From assembly GCF_001547935.1 (NCBI RefSeq), contig NZ_AP014636.1, positions 1 to 64,000 on the forward strand: a DNA stretch of 64,000 nt. Direction: 5' to 3'. Below, piece by piece: positions 37,433 to 46,693 of this stretch. The first letter of the stretch is position 1. Each line of letters starts with the position of its first letter. Origin of the DNA: Vibrio tritonius. GTDB lineage: Bacteria; Pseudomonadota; Gammaproteobacteria; Enterobacterales; Vibrionaceae. The notes beneath the pieces are model-generated. The model searched no databases, was not told the DNA's origin, and saw only the letters and a list, made by a program, of their open reading frames with translations. The translations under genes and the position numbers were made by a program.

Positions 37433-37961
37433 GTAGAATCCTTTCAACAAATTTTGAACAACCCCTCTTTCCCTTTACTCGGAACATAAAAGGCCAAGCC
37501 AGTGAAGGGGGATAACAACTCAATAAAGAAGAACTCGATTTTTGCACAGATCAGCAGCCTTTAACATCGCTAAATAGTGATCTTTTATCAATCAAGTAAC
37601 AATTGGTGATAAAAGCAGCTAGGTGCTCTTGTGGCACGAAAAACACAATAATGGCAAAAATGTGCAATAACATATTTTAATTGTATGAAAAATATAATAA
37701 ATATTTCCCAATTTTTCTGTCGGTTAAAATTCAATCCATGCTGGTGAGGGGAAAATACCCATAAGATGTGTTAATAAATAGTTACTCGTATTCTTTTTGT
37801 CGATATTTTGAGCGTTTTTATTTGTTGCCTGGTTATTATGATGTTAACGAAATGCTATTATCTTGATAAGCTTAACAAACTTAAGGTCATTTTTATTTTA
37901 TAAATAAGCTGTCTGTGAACCTATAAAGGCAATAAAGCCATCTTCACAAGGAAGCATAATA
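37433..37961. promoter_or_regulatory. divergent region between AEC and VcINDY-type transporter genes
   Basis: 529 bp, AT-rich and gene-free. A perfect 9-bp inverted repeat CTTTTATCA (37582-37590) / TGATAAAAG (37607-37615) with a 16-nt spacer is a candidate operator for one or both transporter genes. Confidence 0.4.
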
Positions 37962-39347
37962 ATGAATAGAAACGACAGTGTCCCTCTACCTACGAATACA
38001 CGGGAATGGCTAATAAATCGCAATAGCTTGATTGTTATTGCCGATATTGTGCTGTTTGCCGTGCTTTACTTCTCACTCCCATTTGACCCTAAAGTGGTTT
38101 TAGGGTTAAGCATTTTGGCCTTTGTGGCGGTGTTATGGCTGACTGAAGCTTTGCATGTCACCATCACGGCAATTTTGGTGCCCGTTATCGCAGTGCTATT
38201 TGGCGTATTTGATACCCAAGCTGCCTTAAATAACTTCTCCAATTCCATTATTTACTTGTTTCTTGGTGGCTTCGCTTTGGCGGCAGCAATGCACAAGCAA
38301 GGTTTGGATCAAGTGATTGCCGACAAGGTGCTGATTTTGGCCAAAGGCAAACTCAAATCAGCCGTGTTTATGCTGTTTGGCGTGACTGCGCTGCTCTCAA
38401 TGTGGATTAGTAATACCGCAACGGCAGCCATGATGCTTCCTTTAGTGTTGGGTGTTTTGGCCAAAGTTGATGGAAAGCAGGGACATAGCACCTATGTTTT
38501 TGTCTTGCTAGGAGTTGCTTATAGCGCCAGCATTGGTGGTATTGCCACTCTAGTGGGCAGCCCACCCAATGCGATTGCTGCTGCCGAAGTGGGTTTGTCA
38601 TTTACCGATTGGATGAAATATGGCTTGCCAGTTGCGGTGATCATGCTGCCTATCGCGATGTTCATTCTGTATTTGGTGACCAAACCAGACTTGAGTGGAA
38701 GTTTTGAATTGAATCATGAACCGGTCGAATGGGATAAAGGTAAAGTGGTGACATTAGGTATTTTTTGCCTGATTGTTTTCATGTGGATCTTCAGTAGCCC
38801 ATTGAACAAAGTGCTGGGTGGTTTTAAAGCGTTTGATACGCTTATCGCTCTTGCGGCGATTATCCTTGTTAGCTTTGCGCGCGTGGTGCATTGGAAAGAC
38901 ATTGAAAAAACCGCGGACTGGGGAGTGCTATTGCTGTTTGGGGGCGGTATTTGTTTGAGTAACGTGCTAAAACAGACTGGAACCAGTGTGTTCCTCGCGC
39001 ATGAATTAAGTAACTTGATCTCAAACTTAGGTGTGTTCTTTATTGTATTAGTTATTGCGGCCTTCGTGGTGTTCTTAACCGAGTTTGCGAGCAATACGGC
39101 CAGTGCCGCGCTGTTAATCCCAGTGTTTGCAACCGTAGCTGAAGCCTTTGGTATCAGCCCTGCATTGCTTTCGGTTTTAATTGCAGTTGCGGCTTCTTGT
39201 GCTTTCATGCTTCCTGTTGCAACGCCACCCAATGCGATTGTATTTGGTACAGGTCATATTCAGCAGAAAGAGATGATGCGTGTTGGCTTGTATCTCAATG
39301 TTGCTTGTATCGCATTGCTCACAACGATCGCGATGTTACTATGGTAG
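37962..39347 (+). CDS. Na+/dicarboxylate symporter, VcINDY type (DASS family)
   Basis: A 461-aa protein, the length of V. cholerae VcINDY. Both Ser-Asn-Thr signature motifs of the divalent anion:sodium symporters are present, in [11 protein letters not shown] and [11 protein letters not shown], each with its paired hairpin proline-rich loop ([10 protein letters not shown] and [10 protein letters not shown]). VcINDY imports succinate and other C4 dicarboxylates with Na+. The start ATG 37962 has AAGGA upstream. It is monocistronic with its own terminator. Confidence 0.93.
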   Translation: MNRNDSVPLPTNTREWLINRNSLIVIADIVLFAVLYFSLPFDPKVVLGLSILAFVAVLWLTEALHVTITAILVPVIAVLFGVFDTQAALNNFSNSIIYLFLGGFALAAAMHKQGLDQVIADKVLILAKGKLKSAVFMLFGVTALLSMWISNTATAAMMLPLVLGVLAKVDGKQGHSTYVFVLLGVAYSASIGGIATLVGSPPNAIAAAEVGLSFTDWMKYGLPVAVIMLPIAMFILYLVTKPDLSGSFELNHEPVEWDKGKVVTLGIFCLIVFMWIFSSPLNKVLGGFKAFDTLIALAAIILVSFARVVHWKDIEKTADWGVLLLFGGGICLSNVLKQTGTSVFLAHELSNLISNLGVFFIVLVIAAFVVFLTEFASNTASAALLIPVFATVAEAFGISPALLSVLIAVAASCAFMLPVATPPNAIVFGTGHIQQKEMMRVGLYLNVACIALLTTIAMLLW

Positions 39348-39400
39348 AGACGAATTAACAGAAACGAATTAACGTTAGCCATCACTTAAAATGGTGAAAA

Positions 39401-39427
39401 AAAAGCGGAACCCATGGTTCCGCTTTT
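39401..39427. terminator. bidirectional terminator after the dicarboxylate symporter gene
   Basis: A 12-bp perfect stem, AAAAGCGGAACC (39401-39412) with GGTTCCGCTTTT (39416-39427). Runs of A and T on both sides let it serve the convergent DUF2057 gene as well. Confidence 0.9.
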
Positions 39428-39451
39428 AGTTGTTTGTCAATTTATCCCCAA

Positions 39452-39488
39452 TTCACGCTGAAACAGCATCTTGAAGTTAGTTGGGTAT
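39452..39488. repeat. terminal remnant of the Vibrio repeat
   Basis: CACGCTGAAACAGCATCTTG then AAGTTAGTTGGGTAT corresponds to the last ~37 bp of the 266-bp element with several substitutions. Confidence 0.6.
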
Positions 39489-39493
39489 CTAAA

Positions 39494-40138
39494 TTAGTTT
39501 TTGTTCAAGTATGCTTTGAAACGTGAGCGAGTTTGCGCATCTGCTTTGTTGTACCAGAAGTGCAGCATCTGTTCTGCTGTATTGTCACCTGGTTTTGCCG
39601 CAGGGGCAGGTGCTGGAGCACTGGTATAATTGATTTCAGGTTGAACAACACCCACTGATGCAATACGACCGCTGCGGTTATACTCGTCGATTTCATCACG
39701 GAAGTTACGTCCGATCTGCATGCCTTCTTTGATTAACTTGTCTTGTTTTACACTTACCGCGTTACCTGACTCATCGGTAAGAGACCATTGCATGCTCTTA
39801 ATATTTTTTTCAGCGTCCTTAATATCACGATATTTTGGTAGCTGGAAAGAAAGTGATTCATTGGTTGCTGTAAACGTGGCAACAATAGGATCGCTTTCGG
39901 TTGAATAACGTTCTTGTCCTTCAGAAAAAACAGGTTCGTAGCGGAAAAGGATTTGATGTTGACCATCTTCTAGTTCAATTGTCTTTGTCGCAGAAAGGAA
40001 ACTGCCTGTTTCGTGAGGTTTTGCACCATCAACGACTAACATATCTACGTTGCTTGGAACTTCAATTGATACTTTTGCCGATGCAGAAGCCGCGAATACC
40101 ATAGCCAAAATACATGGTAACGTCTTGATTGTATTCAT
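39494..40138 (-). CDS. DUF2057 (UPF0319) family exported protein
   Basis: A 214-aa protein with a signal peptide (MNTIKTLPCILAMVFAASASA, predicted cleavage after residue 21). The mature part is mostly beta-rich, with KTIELEDGQHQILFRYE near 50-66, typical of the DUF2057/UPF0319 (YccT-like) family. A Pro/Ala linker (about 172-185) precedes a C-terminal helix MLHFWYNKADAQTRSRFKAYL. Periplasmic or envelope location is expected; YccT-like proteins have been linked to curli/biofilm control in enterobacteria, but no function can be deduced here. Confidence 0.85.
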   Translation of the reverse strand: MNTIKTLPCILAMVFAASASAKVSIEVPSNVDMLVVDGAKPHETGSFLSATKTIELEDGQHQILFRYEPVFSEGQERYSTESDPIVATFTATNESLSFQLPKYRDIKDAEKNIKSMQWSLTDESGNAVSVKQDKLIKEGMQIGRNFRDEIDEYNRSGRIASVGVVQPEINYTSAPAPAPAAKPGDNTAEQMLHFWYNKADAQTRSRFKAYLNKN

Positions 40139-40491
40139 TAGTTTTATCCTTTTTATCGCTTACGCGTATAGGGACAAAAGGGTGCCCATAATTGAGAACA
40201 AAAGCAAGTGTTGTGGTGTTAACTTAGCGCTAAATTCATCAAAATTTCATCTTCATTCACACTCTTAGCGTTTTTATTGTTAAGACCATTAGATCTCAAT
40301 GCCTAAATGTGAATTGTTCCGGCAAGATTGAATGCGCACTCGCATAACACCGCCTCTGGCTAAGAAGGGCTGCTTATCTGCATCCGCCTGATTATCAGAA
40401 ATGGAGCATCATTGGGAACAGTTATTTCGTCGATCTAGCAATTAAATACGCCCAAGCCAATGAACTCATTATTACTTTGATACTCCAAAAA

Positions 40492-40515
40492 GCATCTTGA
40501 GGTCATTTGGGTATA
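40492..40515. repeat. terminal remnant of the Vibrio repeat
   Basis: GCATCTTGAGGTCATTTG followed by GGTATA equals the right terminus of the 266-bp element without mismatch; no interior sequence is left. Confidence 0.75.
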
Positions 40516-40552
40516 TCATGAAAATAAACCTAACACATGGGCCACAGGAGTA

Positions 40553-40565
40553 TTTACACTGTAAA
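40553..40565. other. parS2 site 3
   Basis: TTTACACTGTAAA is an exact match to the chromosome-2 parS consensus, 28 bp upstream of the membrane protein gene and close enough to overlap its promoter. Confidence 0.85.
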
Positions 40566-40592
40566 ATCTACGCTGTTGAAGGTTATTAAGAA

Positions 40593-41408
40593 ATGAAATT
40601 GATGCTGCCATTACTTTATCGTGAATGTACTAAACAAAAGTGGTTATTGAGTGGGCCTCTGTTTTTGGCTGTTGTGCTCGGTATCTTCTTCTTTTTGGCT
40701 TCTACACAGGGACAGTTGGCAAACAACGTCACTTTAACGATGAATTATTCTGGCGATTTTGATTTGACAAACTTAGGCCATGGAGCATCTCCAGAAAGTG
40801 TCGCAATCAGCTTTGCAGGGATGTTATCGCTTACACTGAGCTTTTTGTATTTGGCTAAAGCGTTATTGACCGCCACTCGGTTGGAACAAGAAGATCCCAA
40901 AATGGCGGTTCGTTTACACCTCTTTAAACTGCTGTTTGCTTTCATCATCATTCCTCTGTCTTGCTTGCCTCTACTTGGGGTAATGCACTACCTATTTTGG
41001 CAATTGGCGGCATTTGTAGGCAACATTGAGCCGGTATCTTTGTTTCAACAAACGGTGTTTATGTTTGGTCATTACATGGAGCGCATGTTTTTAGCAGGGT
41101 TGTTAGCACTCCCTATAGGGCTGCTGGTTCTTTGTGTGTCTCAGCGTACATCTGCACCTTTGATTTTATTACTGGTTCTCGCCTACGCAATCAAATGGTT
41201 GTCGCCTATGTTGCTAGGCACTGAATGGTTTAGCCGTTATGTGTCGCTGGTTATGTCCGCCCCTTCCGACGTGATATCGGGTTCTAGTGTCACTCATGCG
41301 TTAGCCGAGTTCGGCGCGGTATACGGCAGCCTTTATGTTCTGATGGGAGCCATTGCTGCGTGGTTAAGTGTTCGCCGCCTGCAATTTAAGGAGCAATGTG
41401 CGGTTTAA
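40593..41408 (+). CDS. six-helix membrane protein of unknown function
   Basis: A 271-aa protein with about six hydrophobic segments (near 18-36, 72-93, 108-135, 160-182, 184-205 and 240-262). The first periplasmic loop is polar (GQLANNVTLTMNYSGDFDLT). The general plan, a short cytoplasmic start, one helix, a large loop, then five helices, is that of ABC-2 type permeases, but no ATPase gene is nearby and no family signature is recognised. The start ATG 40593 is the first in frame. Confidence 0.75.
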   Translation: MKLMLPLLYRECTKQKWLLSGPLFLAVVLGIFFFLASTQGQLANNVTLTMNYSGDFDLTNLGHGASPESVAISFAGMLSLTLSFLYLAKALLTATRLEQEDPKMAVRLHLFKLLFAFIIIPLSCLPLLGVMHYLFWQLAAFVGNIEPVSLFQQTVFMFGHYMERMFLAGLLALPIGLLVLCVSQRTSAPLILLLVLAYAIKWLSPMLLGTEWFSRYVSLVMSAPSDVISGSSVTHALAEFGAVYGSLYVLMGAIAAWLSVRRLQFKEQCAV

Positions 41409-41678
41409 GCCTTATTTTATTTGGCTAACATTCGCACTCTTCTTTTTCTGTTGGAGAGTGCTTTTAATCTATATCAATGTTTACTAATGTTATTGGTTTG
41501 TATAGGGAATAAGGCCATTTTTCGTTAATCGAGTCGCATTAATTCACGCTCAAAAAAATATAATAGTAGCAAATACCTAGGTGACATCGTGCCGTTGTCC
41601 TCGGTTTCATGCTATTGACTTGTACGTTGATTATTTGGGTATTGACAGAATAACAAAGAGACCCAAATAGGAACGTAG

Positions 41679-43565
41679 ATGTTAAAAGCCATTTCTTTAA
41701 GAACTAAGCTCGCAGTTGCGGCTGGTTTTGCCATCATTTTAGGTGCTGTGATTGTTGAGTCACTCTCTTTTCGAGCTTCTTTACAGCGTTTGGATGAGCA
41801 GGTGGATCAAAACGTACAAAGTACCATAGCGTCATACAACCAATATGTGACGGATTGGTTGAAATCCAAAGAGCGCTCACTTACCTCTTTATCCAGTGAT
41901 GTACAGCAAAATCAAATCATTAACCAACTTATTCAAGTCAAAAAAGCCGCGGATTTTGATAATGTATTTCTTGCTTACCCAGATGGTTCGCAAGTGAACG
42001 CCAACAATGTGAGCCTTCCACCAGACAATAACGATCCACGTCGCTGGGGCTGGTATATCAACGGTAAAGCGAATCCAGACCGAGTCTTTATGGATAACCC
42101 AAGTGTGGCTGCTGCTACGGGAGCGAATGTCGTTTCTTTGGGTCGAGCGATCACCATTGGTGGTAAGCAACTCGTTTTAGGGGCGGATATGGAAATCACC
42201 GACATCCTAAATACGATGAAGCAAGTGATTTTGCCGGGCGTTGGGGATATGTTTATCGTCAATAGCCAAGGCAATATATTCACTCATAGTGATACCAAGC
42301 TGCTTAATCAAAGTGTTAGCAAATTGGGCATCCGTTATGATGAGATTCAAAGCAGCGTTGCCAAACAAAGTGACGAGCTTGTTGAAATTCAAGGTAAGCC
42401 CGTATTGTTATACGCGAGCAAAATTGCAAATACCGATTTAACCAGTGTTGTGATGATTGACCGTGATTCATTAGTTGCACCGTTGTTTGATGCGCTTGGA
42501 GGACAAATTATTGCAACGTTGGTTGTGGTATTGGTGTGTGCGATCCTATTCAACTTGCTTTGTAACGTATTACTCCGTCCATTAAAAAATGTCTCTTCAG
42601 CGCTACAGGCAATCGCAAATGGTAACGGCGATTTAACAGTGCGAATCCCAGTTGAGAACCAAGATGAAATTGGCCATTTGGCAGAAAATTTCAACCAATT
42701 TATGTCAAGTTTACAACAGCTTATTCAGCATATTCGCCAGCAAGCAGATGAACTGACAGGACAAGCGAATGAAGGTTCTCGTAACGCGAATCGCTCGGTA
42801 TCTGAATTGGGTGTCCAACAGCAAGAGGTGACACTGGTGGCGACGGCGGTGACTGAAATGGCATCGGCCACTCAGGAAATTGCAGCTCATGCAGAGCAAA
42901 CCGCTCGCGCGGCTCAAGAATCGACAAGCAGTTCTATTGAAGGGTATCAATTGGTAGGCAATTCTCGCCATTCGATAAATAAATTGGCAGAAGAAGTCCA
43001 GCATGCAAGCAATGTGATTGCTGAGCTAAATCAACACTCACAAGAAATTTCTACCGTGTTAACCTCGATTCAAGAGATTGCCGAACAGACCAATCTTTTG
43101 GCGCTCAATGCGGCGATTGAAGCTGCCCGAGCTGGCGAGCAAGGTCGAGGGTTTGCCGTTGTTGCTGATGAAGTACGAGTGCTTTCTCAAAGAACGCATA
43201 AATCAACAGATGTGATTAAATCGACCATCGCAACTTTGCAAAACAGTACGTTAGAAGCGGTAAAAATGATGGAAAGCAGCGAACTTATTGCACAAAACGC
43301 AGTAGTGGATGCTGATAAAGCTACTTCTTCTTTAGAACAGATCAAAATGTCAGTGAGTGAAATCAGTGATATGGCAACGCAAATTGCCACTGCTGCTGAG
43401 GAACAAACCCATGTAACAGGGGAAATCACGCAAAACATCACAGCGATAAAAGACGTCACAGATCAGTTGGTGACGGGGGCGCAAGACAGTTTAGATCAAT
43501 CAAAACAATTGCATCACCAAGCTGAAGCGTTACAAGAGAAAGTTGGAATGTTTAAATTGGCGTAA
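41679..43565 (+). CDS. methyl-accepting chemotaxis protein with dCache sensor
   Basis: A 628-aa receptor. TM1 (about 11-30), a periplasmic double-Cache domain (about 35-275) with the ligand-region pattern [14 protein letters not shown]2 (about 278-300), HAMP (about 301-355), and a cytoplasmic signalling hairpin whose tip contains [20 protein letters not shown]. The dCache type often senses amino acids or carboxylates; the ligand here is unknown. A monocistronic gene, as most Vibrio receptor genes are, followed by a strong terminator. Confidence 0.95.
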   Translation: MLKAISLRTKLAVAAGFAIILGAVIVESLSFRASLQRLDEQVDQNVQSTIASYNQYVTDWLKSKERSLTSLSSDVQQNQIINQLIQVKKAADFDNVFLAYPDGSQVNANNVSLPPDNNDPRRWGWYINGKANPDRVFMDNPSVAAATGANVVSLGRAITIGGKQLVLGADMEITDILNTMKQVILPGVGDMFIVNSQGNIFTHSDTKLLNQSVSKLGIRYDEIQSSVAKQSDELVEIQGKPVLLYASKIANTDLTSVVMIDRDSLVAPLFDALGGQIIATLVVVLVCAILFNLLCNVLLRPLKNVSSALQAIANGNGDLTVRIPVENQDEIGHLAENFNQFMSSLQQLIQHIRQQADELTGQANEGSRNANRSVSELGVQQQEVTLVATAVTEMASATQEIAAHAEQTARAAQESTSSSIEGYQLVGNSRHSINKLAEEVQHASNVIAELNQHSQEISTVLTSIQEIAEQTNLLALNAAIEAARAGEQGRGFAVVADEVRVLSQRTHKSTDVIKSTIATLQNSTLEAVKMMESSELIAQNAVVDADKATSSLEQIKMSVSEISDMATQIATAAEEQTHVTGEITQNITAIKDVTDQLVTGAQDSLDQSKQLHHQAEALQEKVGMFKLA

Positions 43566-43597
43566 TTGTTTGTTCTGATCCACTTAGTGTGACTGTT

Positions 43598-43642
43598 AAG
43601 GCCTTCAGCATTGTTGTGACATGTTGAAGGCCTTTCTTTTTT
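43598..43642 (+). terminator. terminator after the chemoreceptor gene
   Basis: AAGGCCTTCA (43598-43607) pairs with TGAAGGCCTT (43625-43634), extended by three further pairs; CTTTTTT follows. Confidence 0.85.
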
Positions 43643-43713
43643 ATCGGTTATAAAACGATCATATTTTGTCATTACGCTTTCTAACCAGTGAAGTTGTATG
43701 AATATAGCAATCT

Positions 43714-43792
43714 GAGAGAATATTGTTCTAATTCTCGCTATATGATAATGAAATCCTTTAATTCAAATTAAATTCTCGTTATATAAGAATAG
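43714..43792. promoter_or_regulatory. candidate IclR operator repeats
   Basis: Two direct repeats, AATTCTCGCTATATGATAAT at 43730 and AATTCTCGTTATATAAGAAT at 43771, are 41 bp apart (about four helical turns) and lie 40-100 bp before the IclR-family start codon. The first ATTCTC is also inverted to GAGAAT at 43715-43720. They are likely binding sites for the regulator itself. Confidence 0.5.
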
Positions 43793-43831
43793 TGATTTGA
43801 GGTGGTGGACAATAAAGGCTAAAAAGAACAC

Positions 43832-44566
43832 ATGAAAGAATCCAAAGCTGTAGCTAACCCAGTTAATGAGAAAGCACTGCAACTGCTGATGCAAGTTGCG
43901 GTTAATGTAGAGCCGGTGCCGGCAAAAGTACTCAGTGAACAACTTCAAGTTCCGCTCAGTAGCCTTTACCGCCATCTGAAATTGCTCAAAGAGTGGAACC
44001 TTATTGAAGAGAGCTCTCACGATAAGACGTTAATCATTGGCCCGGCTGCTTTGCTGTTGATGAGAAGTTACGAAACCAGTCAACATAACTTAGATGAGGT
44101 TGATGCGGTATTAACTCGTTTACAAAAGCAAACGGGAGAAATGGCTGCGTACATGGTCCCTGTCGGTTACCGAGCACTTTGTGTGAGCCAGAAAGAAAGT
44201 ATGCAGGCGCTTCGTTGTAGTTTCGTCCAGGGTCAAAGTCAACCGTTGCTTCGTGGCGCCTCTTCTAAAGTGATGCTGGCATATATGCCTGCTCAGCGCT
44301 GTGAAAAGATACTTCGCTATTTCGGTGAAGATAGTCACATGGATAAGTGGGAAACAGAGTTGGATAAAATTCGTCGTCATGGTTATGCCGTGAGTACATC
44401 TGAAATTGACCCTGGTGTATCAGGGATCAGTGCTCCGGTAATGAAAGGGAGTAAGTTGATCGGTGCAATTTCTGTGATGGCGCCAGCCCATCGCGTTGAA
44501 ACTCATAAGCAACGGATCATTTTACATGTGTTGCAGGCCGCTCGCGCGTTGCCACCAGAAAGGTAA
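43832..44566 (+). CDS. IclR-family transcriptional regulator
   Basis: A 244-aa protein: N-terminal winged helix (about 12-70, with VPLSSLYRHLKLLKEWNLIEE) and a C-terminal IclR effector domain (about 85-240), including DPGVSGISAPVMKGSKLIGAISV. The ligand is not predictable. It is followed 21 bases later by the arginase-fold gene and probably forms an operon with it, so the pair may act on the same small molecule. The repeats upstream suggest autoregulation. Confidence 0.92.
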   Translation: MKESKAVANPVNEKALQLLMQVAVNVEPVPAKVLSEQLQVPLSSLYRHLKLLKEWNLIEESSHDKTLIIGPAALLLMRSYETSQHNLDEVDAVLTRLQKQTGEMAAYMVPVGYRALCVSQKESMQALRCSFVQGQSQPLLRGASSKVMLAYMPAQRCEKILRYFGEDSHMDKWETELDKIRRHGYAVSTSEIDPGVSGISAPVMKGSKLIGAISVMAPAHRVETHKQRIILHVLQAARALPPER

Positions 44567-44587
44567 TTCAGTAAAGGTAATGTCATC

Positions 44588-45427
44588 ATGTTAAGTTTGT
44601 TCAAACGCTACCGCTTAAGTCGTCATTCAGTTGCTCACGTATCACCGTTTACGTTTTTAACCGTATGTGAGCGTATTAAGCCGATGTCGTTGGTGGAGTT
44701 TGAAATTGCCCAGCAGAGTTTAGAATTTGCGTCAGATTGGTTGTATCAACAGCAAGCAAATCCGCAGTACTCCGATGCCGGTCATATTATCTTGCGTGAT
44801 GATGCCGATTACCGTTACCAAGAAATGTTAGCGCGACATATGGCAATGAGCTCTGTGCCTGTTGTGCTAGCGAATTGTCATGAACTTCTATTAGAAGCGA
44901 TGCCTGTGCTTTCTGCGGAAGAGGGAACTCTCGGGTTTATTCACGTAGGTAATAGCTTTCAGCTAAAACAAACATTAGATCCACAGTTAGGTTCAGCCTA
45001 CCATTTTGTACTGTCTCGTTATTCAAATACCCAATTGTTTTGTATCGGGGTCGATGCAGAACACGAGCCGAGCCATAGTTTTGAATACGCAGAAGATTTG
45101 GGGTGCGATTGGTTAACTGCCGATGAAAGTGGTTTTGGATATCGTAGTCAGCTTAAGAGCCAATTAAGTCATTATCTTGACCACTGTAACCAAGTCGTTC
45201 TGACTGTGGATCTAGCCTCTTTAGTGCCAAGTAATGGGATTAGTGAGCATAAAACATTAGACAACCAAATGGTGATTAGAACCATTACGCAAGCGGTTAA
45301 TTCTGGAAAACTGAAAATGATTCAGTTGGTGGGCGCAAAAGATAAATTAATTTACTCTCGTCAAACGAAAGAGATCATTGATGAGCTTTGTCATTTAGCC
45401 GCACAAGTGATGCATGTCGGTCTTTAA
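44588..45427 (+). CDS. arginase-fold protein lacking most metal ligands
   Basis: A 279-aa protein that aligns by eye with ureohydrolases (arginase, agmatinase, formimidoylglutamase). In enzymes the binuclear manganese site uses GG(D/E)H, DAHxD and SxDxDxxDP. Here the matching regions read ANCHEL (95-100), FIHVGNSFQL (117-126) and TVDLASLVPS (206-215), so only His98 and Asp208 seem to remain. It is therefore probably not a Mn-dependent hydrolase. The partner IclR gene is 21 bp upstream. The role could be ligand binding or a lost activity. The alignment is manual, so the family call is firmer than the residue count. Confidence 0.7.
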   Translation: MLSLFKRYRLSRHSVAHVSPFTFLTVCERIKPMSLVEFEIAQQSLEFASDWLYQQQANPQYSDAGHIILRDDADYRYQEMLARHMAMSSVPVVLANCHELLLEAMPVLSAEEGTLGFIHVGNSFQLKQTLDPQLGSAYHFVLSRYSNTQLFCIGVDAEHEPSHSFEYAEDLGCDWLTADESGFGYRSQLKSQLSHYLDHCNQVVLTVDLASLVPSNGISEHKTLDNQMVIRTITQAVNSGKLKMIQLVGAKDKLIYSRQTKEIIDELCHLAAQVMHVGL

Positions 45428-45441
45428 ATAGTTTGTATTGT

Positions 45442-45540
45442 TATACCCAAGTAACCTCAAGATGCGGTTTCAGTGAGAATGTACTCGCTCATAGTCAAGG
45501 CACCGATTTGAATACCTAGTTATTCTACGTAGAAAATCGC
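45442..45540. repeat. truncated left half of the Vibrio repeat
   Basis: It begins TATACCCAAGTAACCTC and follows the 266-bp copy at 48392 for about 99 bp up to GTAGAAAATCG, then diverges. The right half and right terminus are missing. Confidence 0.8.
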
Positions 45541-45558
45541 ATAAACGGGGCAATACAA

Positions 45559-45585
45559 AAAACTCCCTTATCATGAGGGAGTTTT
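45559..45585 (-). terminator. terminator of the HDOD gene
   Basis: AAAACTCCCT (45559-45568) pairs with AGGGAGTTTT (45576-45585) around a 7-nt loop. On the minus strand a T-run follows, just past the HDOD stop codon. Confidence 0.8.
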
Positions 45586-45593
45586 CATTGGTC

Positions 45594-46424
45594 TTAAGGG
45601 GCCATCATTTGTTGTGCTAGCTCTTTACCGCTGCCCCGTACTGAGTCGACTTTCTCTTGAAATGTCGCTGAAAGTTTCAGAATCTTGCTGTCTGGGTGAT
45701 CGGCTATAAATACGACTCGTTGTTTCTCATCGTTCATCTCATCCCAGTAGCGGTTAATGTCGCGTGAGAAATGTAATGCATAGGCAAGTTTAGGCGATAT
45801 TTTGGCTTGAATTGGATCGTCAAAGTGACCAATAGCATCGACCATCTCTTCTGGGAATTTCCAGCTCTTGGCCAACATTGCTCCTAATCTTGGTGAAGAT
45901 ACACCTAATACTTCTTCTTCAACCCAAATGGCGTTTTCACCGGCTTTTACTCGTTCATGAATCACTTTTGCTTGCTCTGGAAGCAGCGAATGAATCATCA
46001 ATTCTCCAATGTCATGGAGCACGCCTGTTGTGAATGCTTCACTGGTATCTATGCCGATTTGAGCAGCGATATTCTTAGTAATGAGGGCCGTTTCAAAGGT
46101 GTTTGTCCAATACTCATCGAGATCCAAGGTTTCAATATCGGCAAAGGTGTTTGAGAGCACAGAGGCGACAACCAATGTTCTCACCGATTCCATGCCGACA
46201 CGAATCAATGCATCCGACACAGAATGAACGTCTCGTTGTCCACCAAAGTAGGCAGAGTTAGCCATCCTCAAAAGGCGAGCACTTAAGATCTGTTCCAATT
46301 CCATTTTTTGTGAAAGCTGTTTGAAATCAATATCTTCTTTATTTACTAAATCGAGCAGATCTTGCAGCACTTTCGATAATCTTGGTAACTCGTTTAAACG
46401 AGAAAGTATTTGAGTTTGGATCAT
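45594..46424 (-). CDS. HDOD domain protein
   Basis: A 276-aa protein consisting essentially of one HDOD domain (about 20-215), with NELPRLSKVLQDLLDLVNKE, SARLLRMANSAYFGGQRDV and TGVLHDIGELMI. HDOD proteins are catalytically dead relatives of HD-GYP domains and act as signalling or regulatory modules. The start is ATG 46424, preceded by AGGAGA at seven bases; an in-frame ATG five codons upstream overlaps that ribosome site. The gene stands alone. Confidence 0.92.
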   Translation of the reverse strand: MIQTQILSRLNELPRLSKVLQDLLDLVNKEDIDFKQLSQKMELEQILSARLLRMANSAYFGGQRDVHSVSDALIRVGMESVRTLVVASVLSNTFADIETLDLDEYWTNTFETALITKNIAAQIGIDTSEAFTTGVLHDIGELMIHSLLPEQAKVIHERVKAGENAIWVEEEVLGVSSPRLGAMLAKSWKFPEEMVDAIGHFDDPIQAKISPKLAYALHFSRDINRYWDEMNDEKQRVVFIADHPDSKILKLSATFQEKVDSVRGSGKELAQQMMAP

Positions 46425-46693
46425 GAGTGGTCTCCTCATTTAATGGCTTCTTTAATATAGGTCAATAAATCAACAACTGACAAAATAGAAAAAATATCTA
46501 GGGAGAATTTGATGATTTTCGATATGAAATACCTCTAAATGAGCAGTGAAATACTCGGCTAGGAAGAAAGAATTACATAATCTTCGTTATGTGTTGGAGA
46601 TTTGATGAATATGACAGGGATTTTACACATAGTTGATAAAAAACTATTGGCAGGCGATTTACAATGCTGCCCTTGTCTATGGGGGAAAGTATT

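Larger units (their letters stand above)
40139..40592. other. intergenic region with repeat remnant and parS2
   Basis: 454 bp between divergent genes. It holds a terminal remnant of the Vibrio repeat (40492-40515) and the third parS2 site (40553-40565). No gene is supported. Confidence 0.6.

Noticed and set aside
38638..38650. TGATCATGCTG in the dicarboxylate symporter gene
   Set aside because: Within coding sequence and explained by Val-Ile-Met-Leu codons.
40593..41408. Calling the six-helix protein an ABC transporter permease
   Set aside because: No ATPase gene is adjacent and no permease signature is visible; left as unknown.
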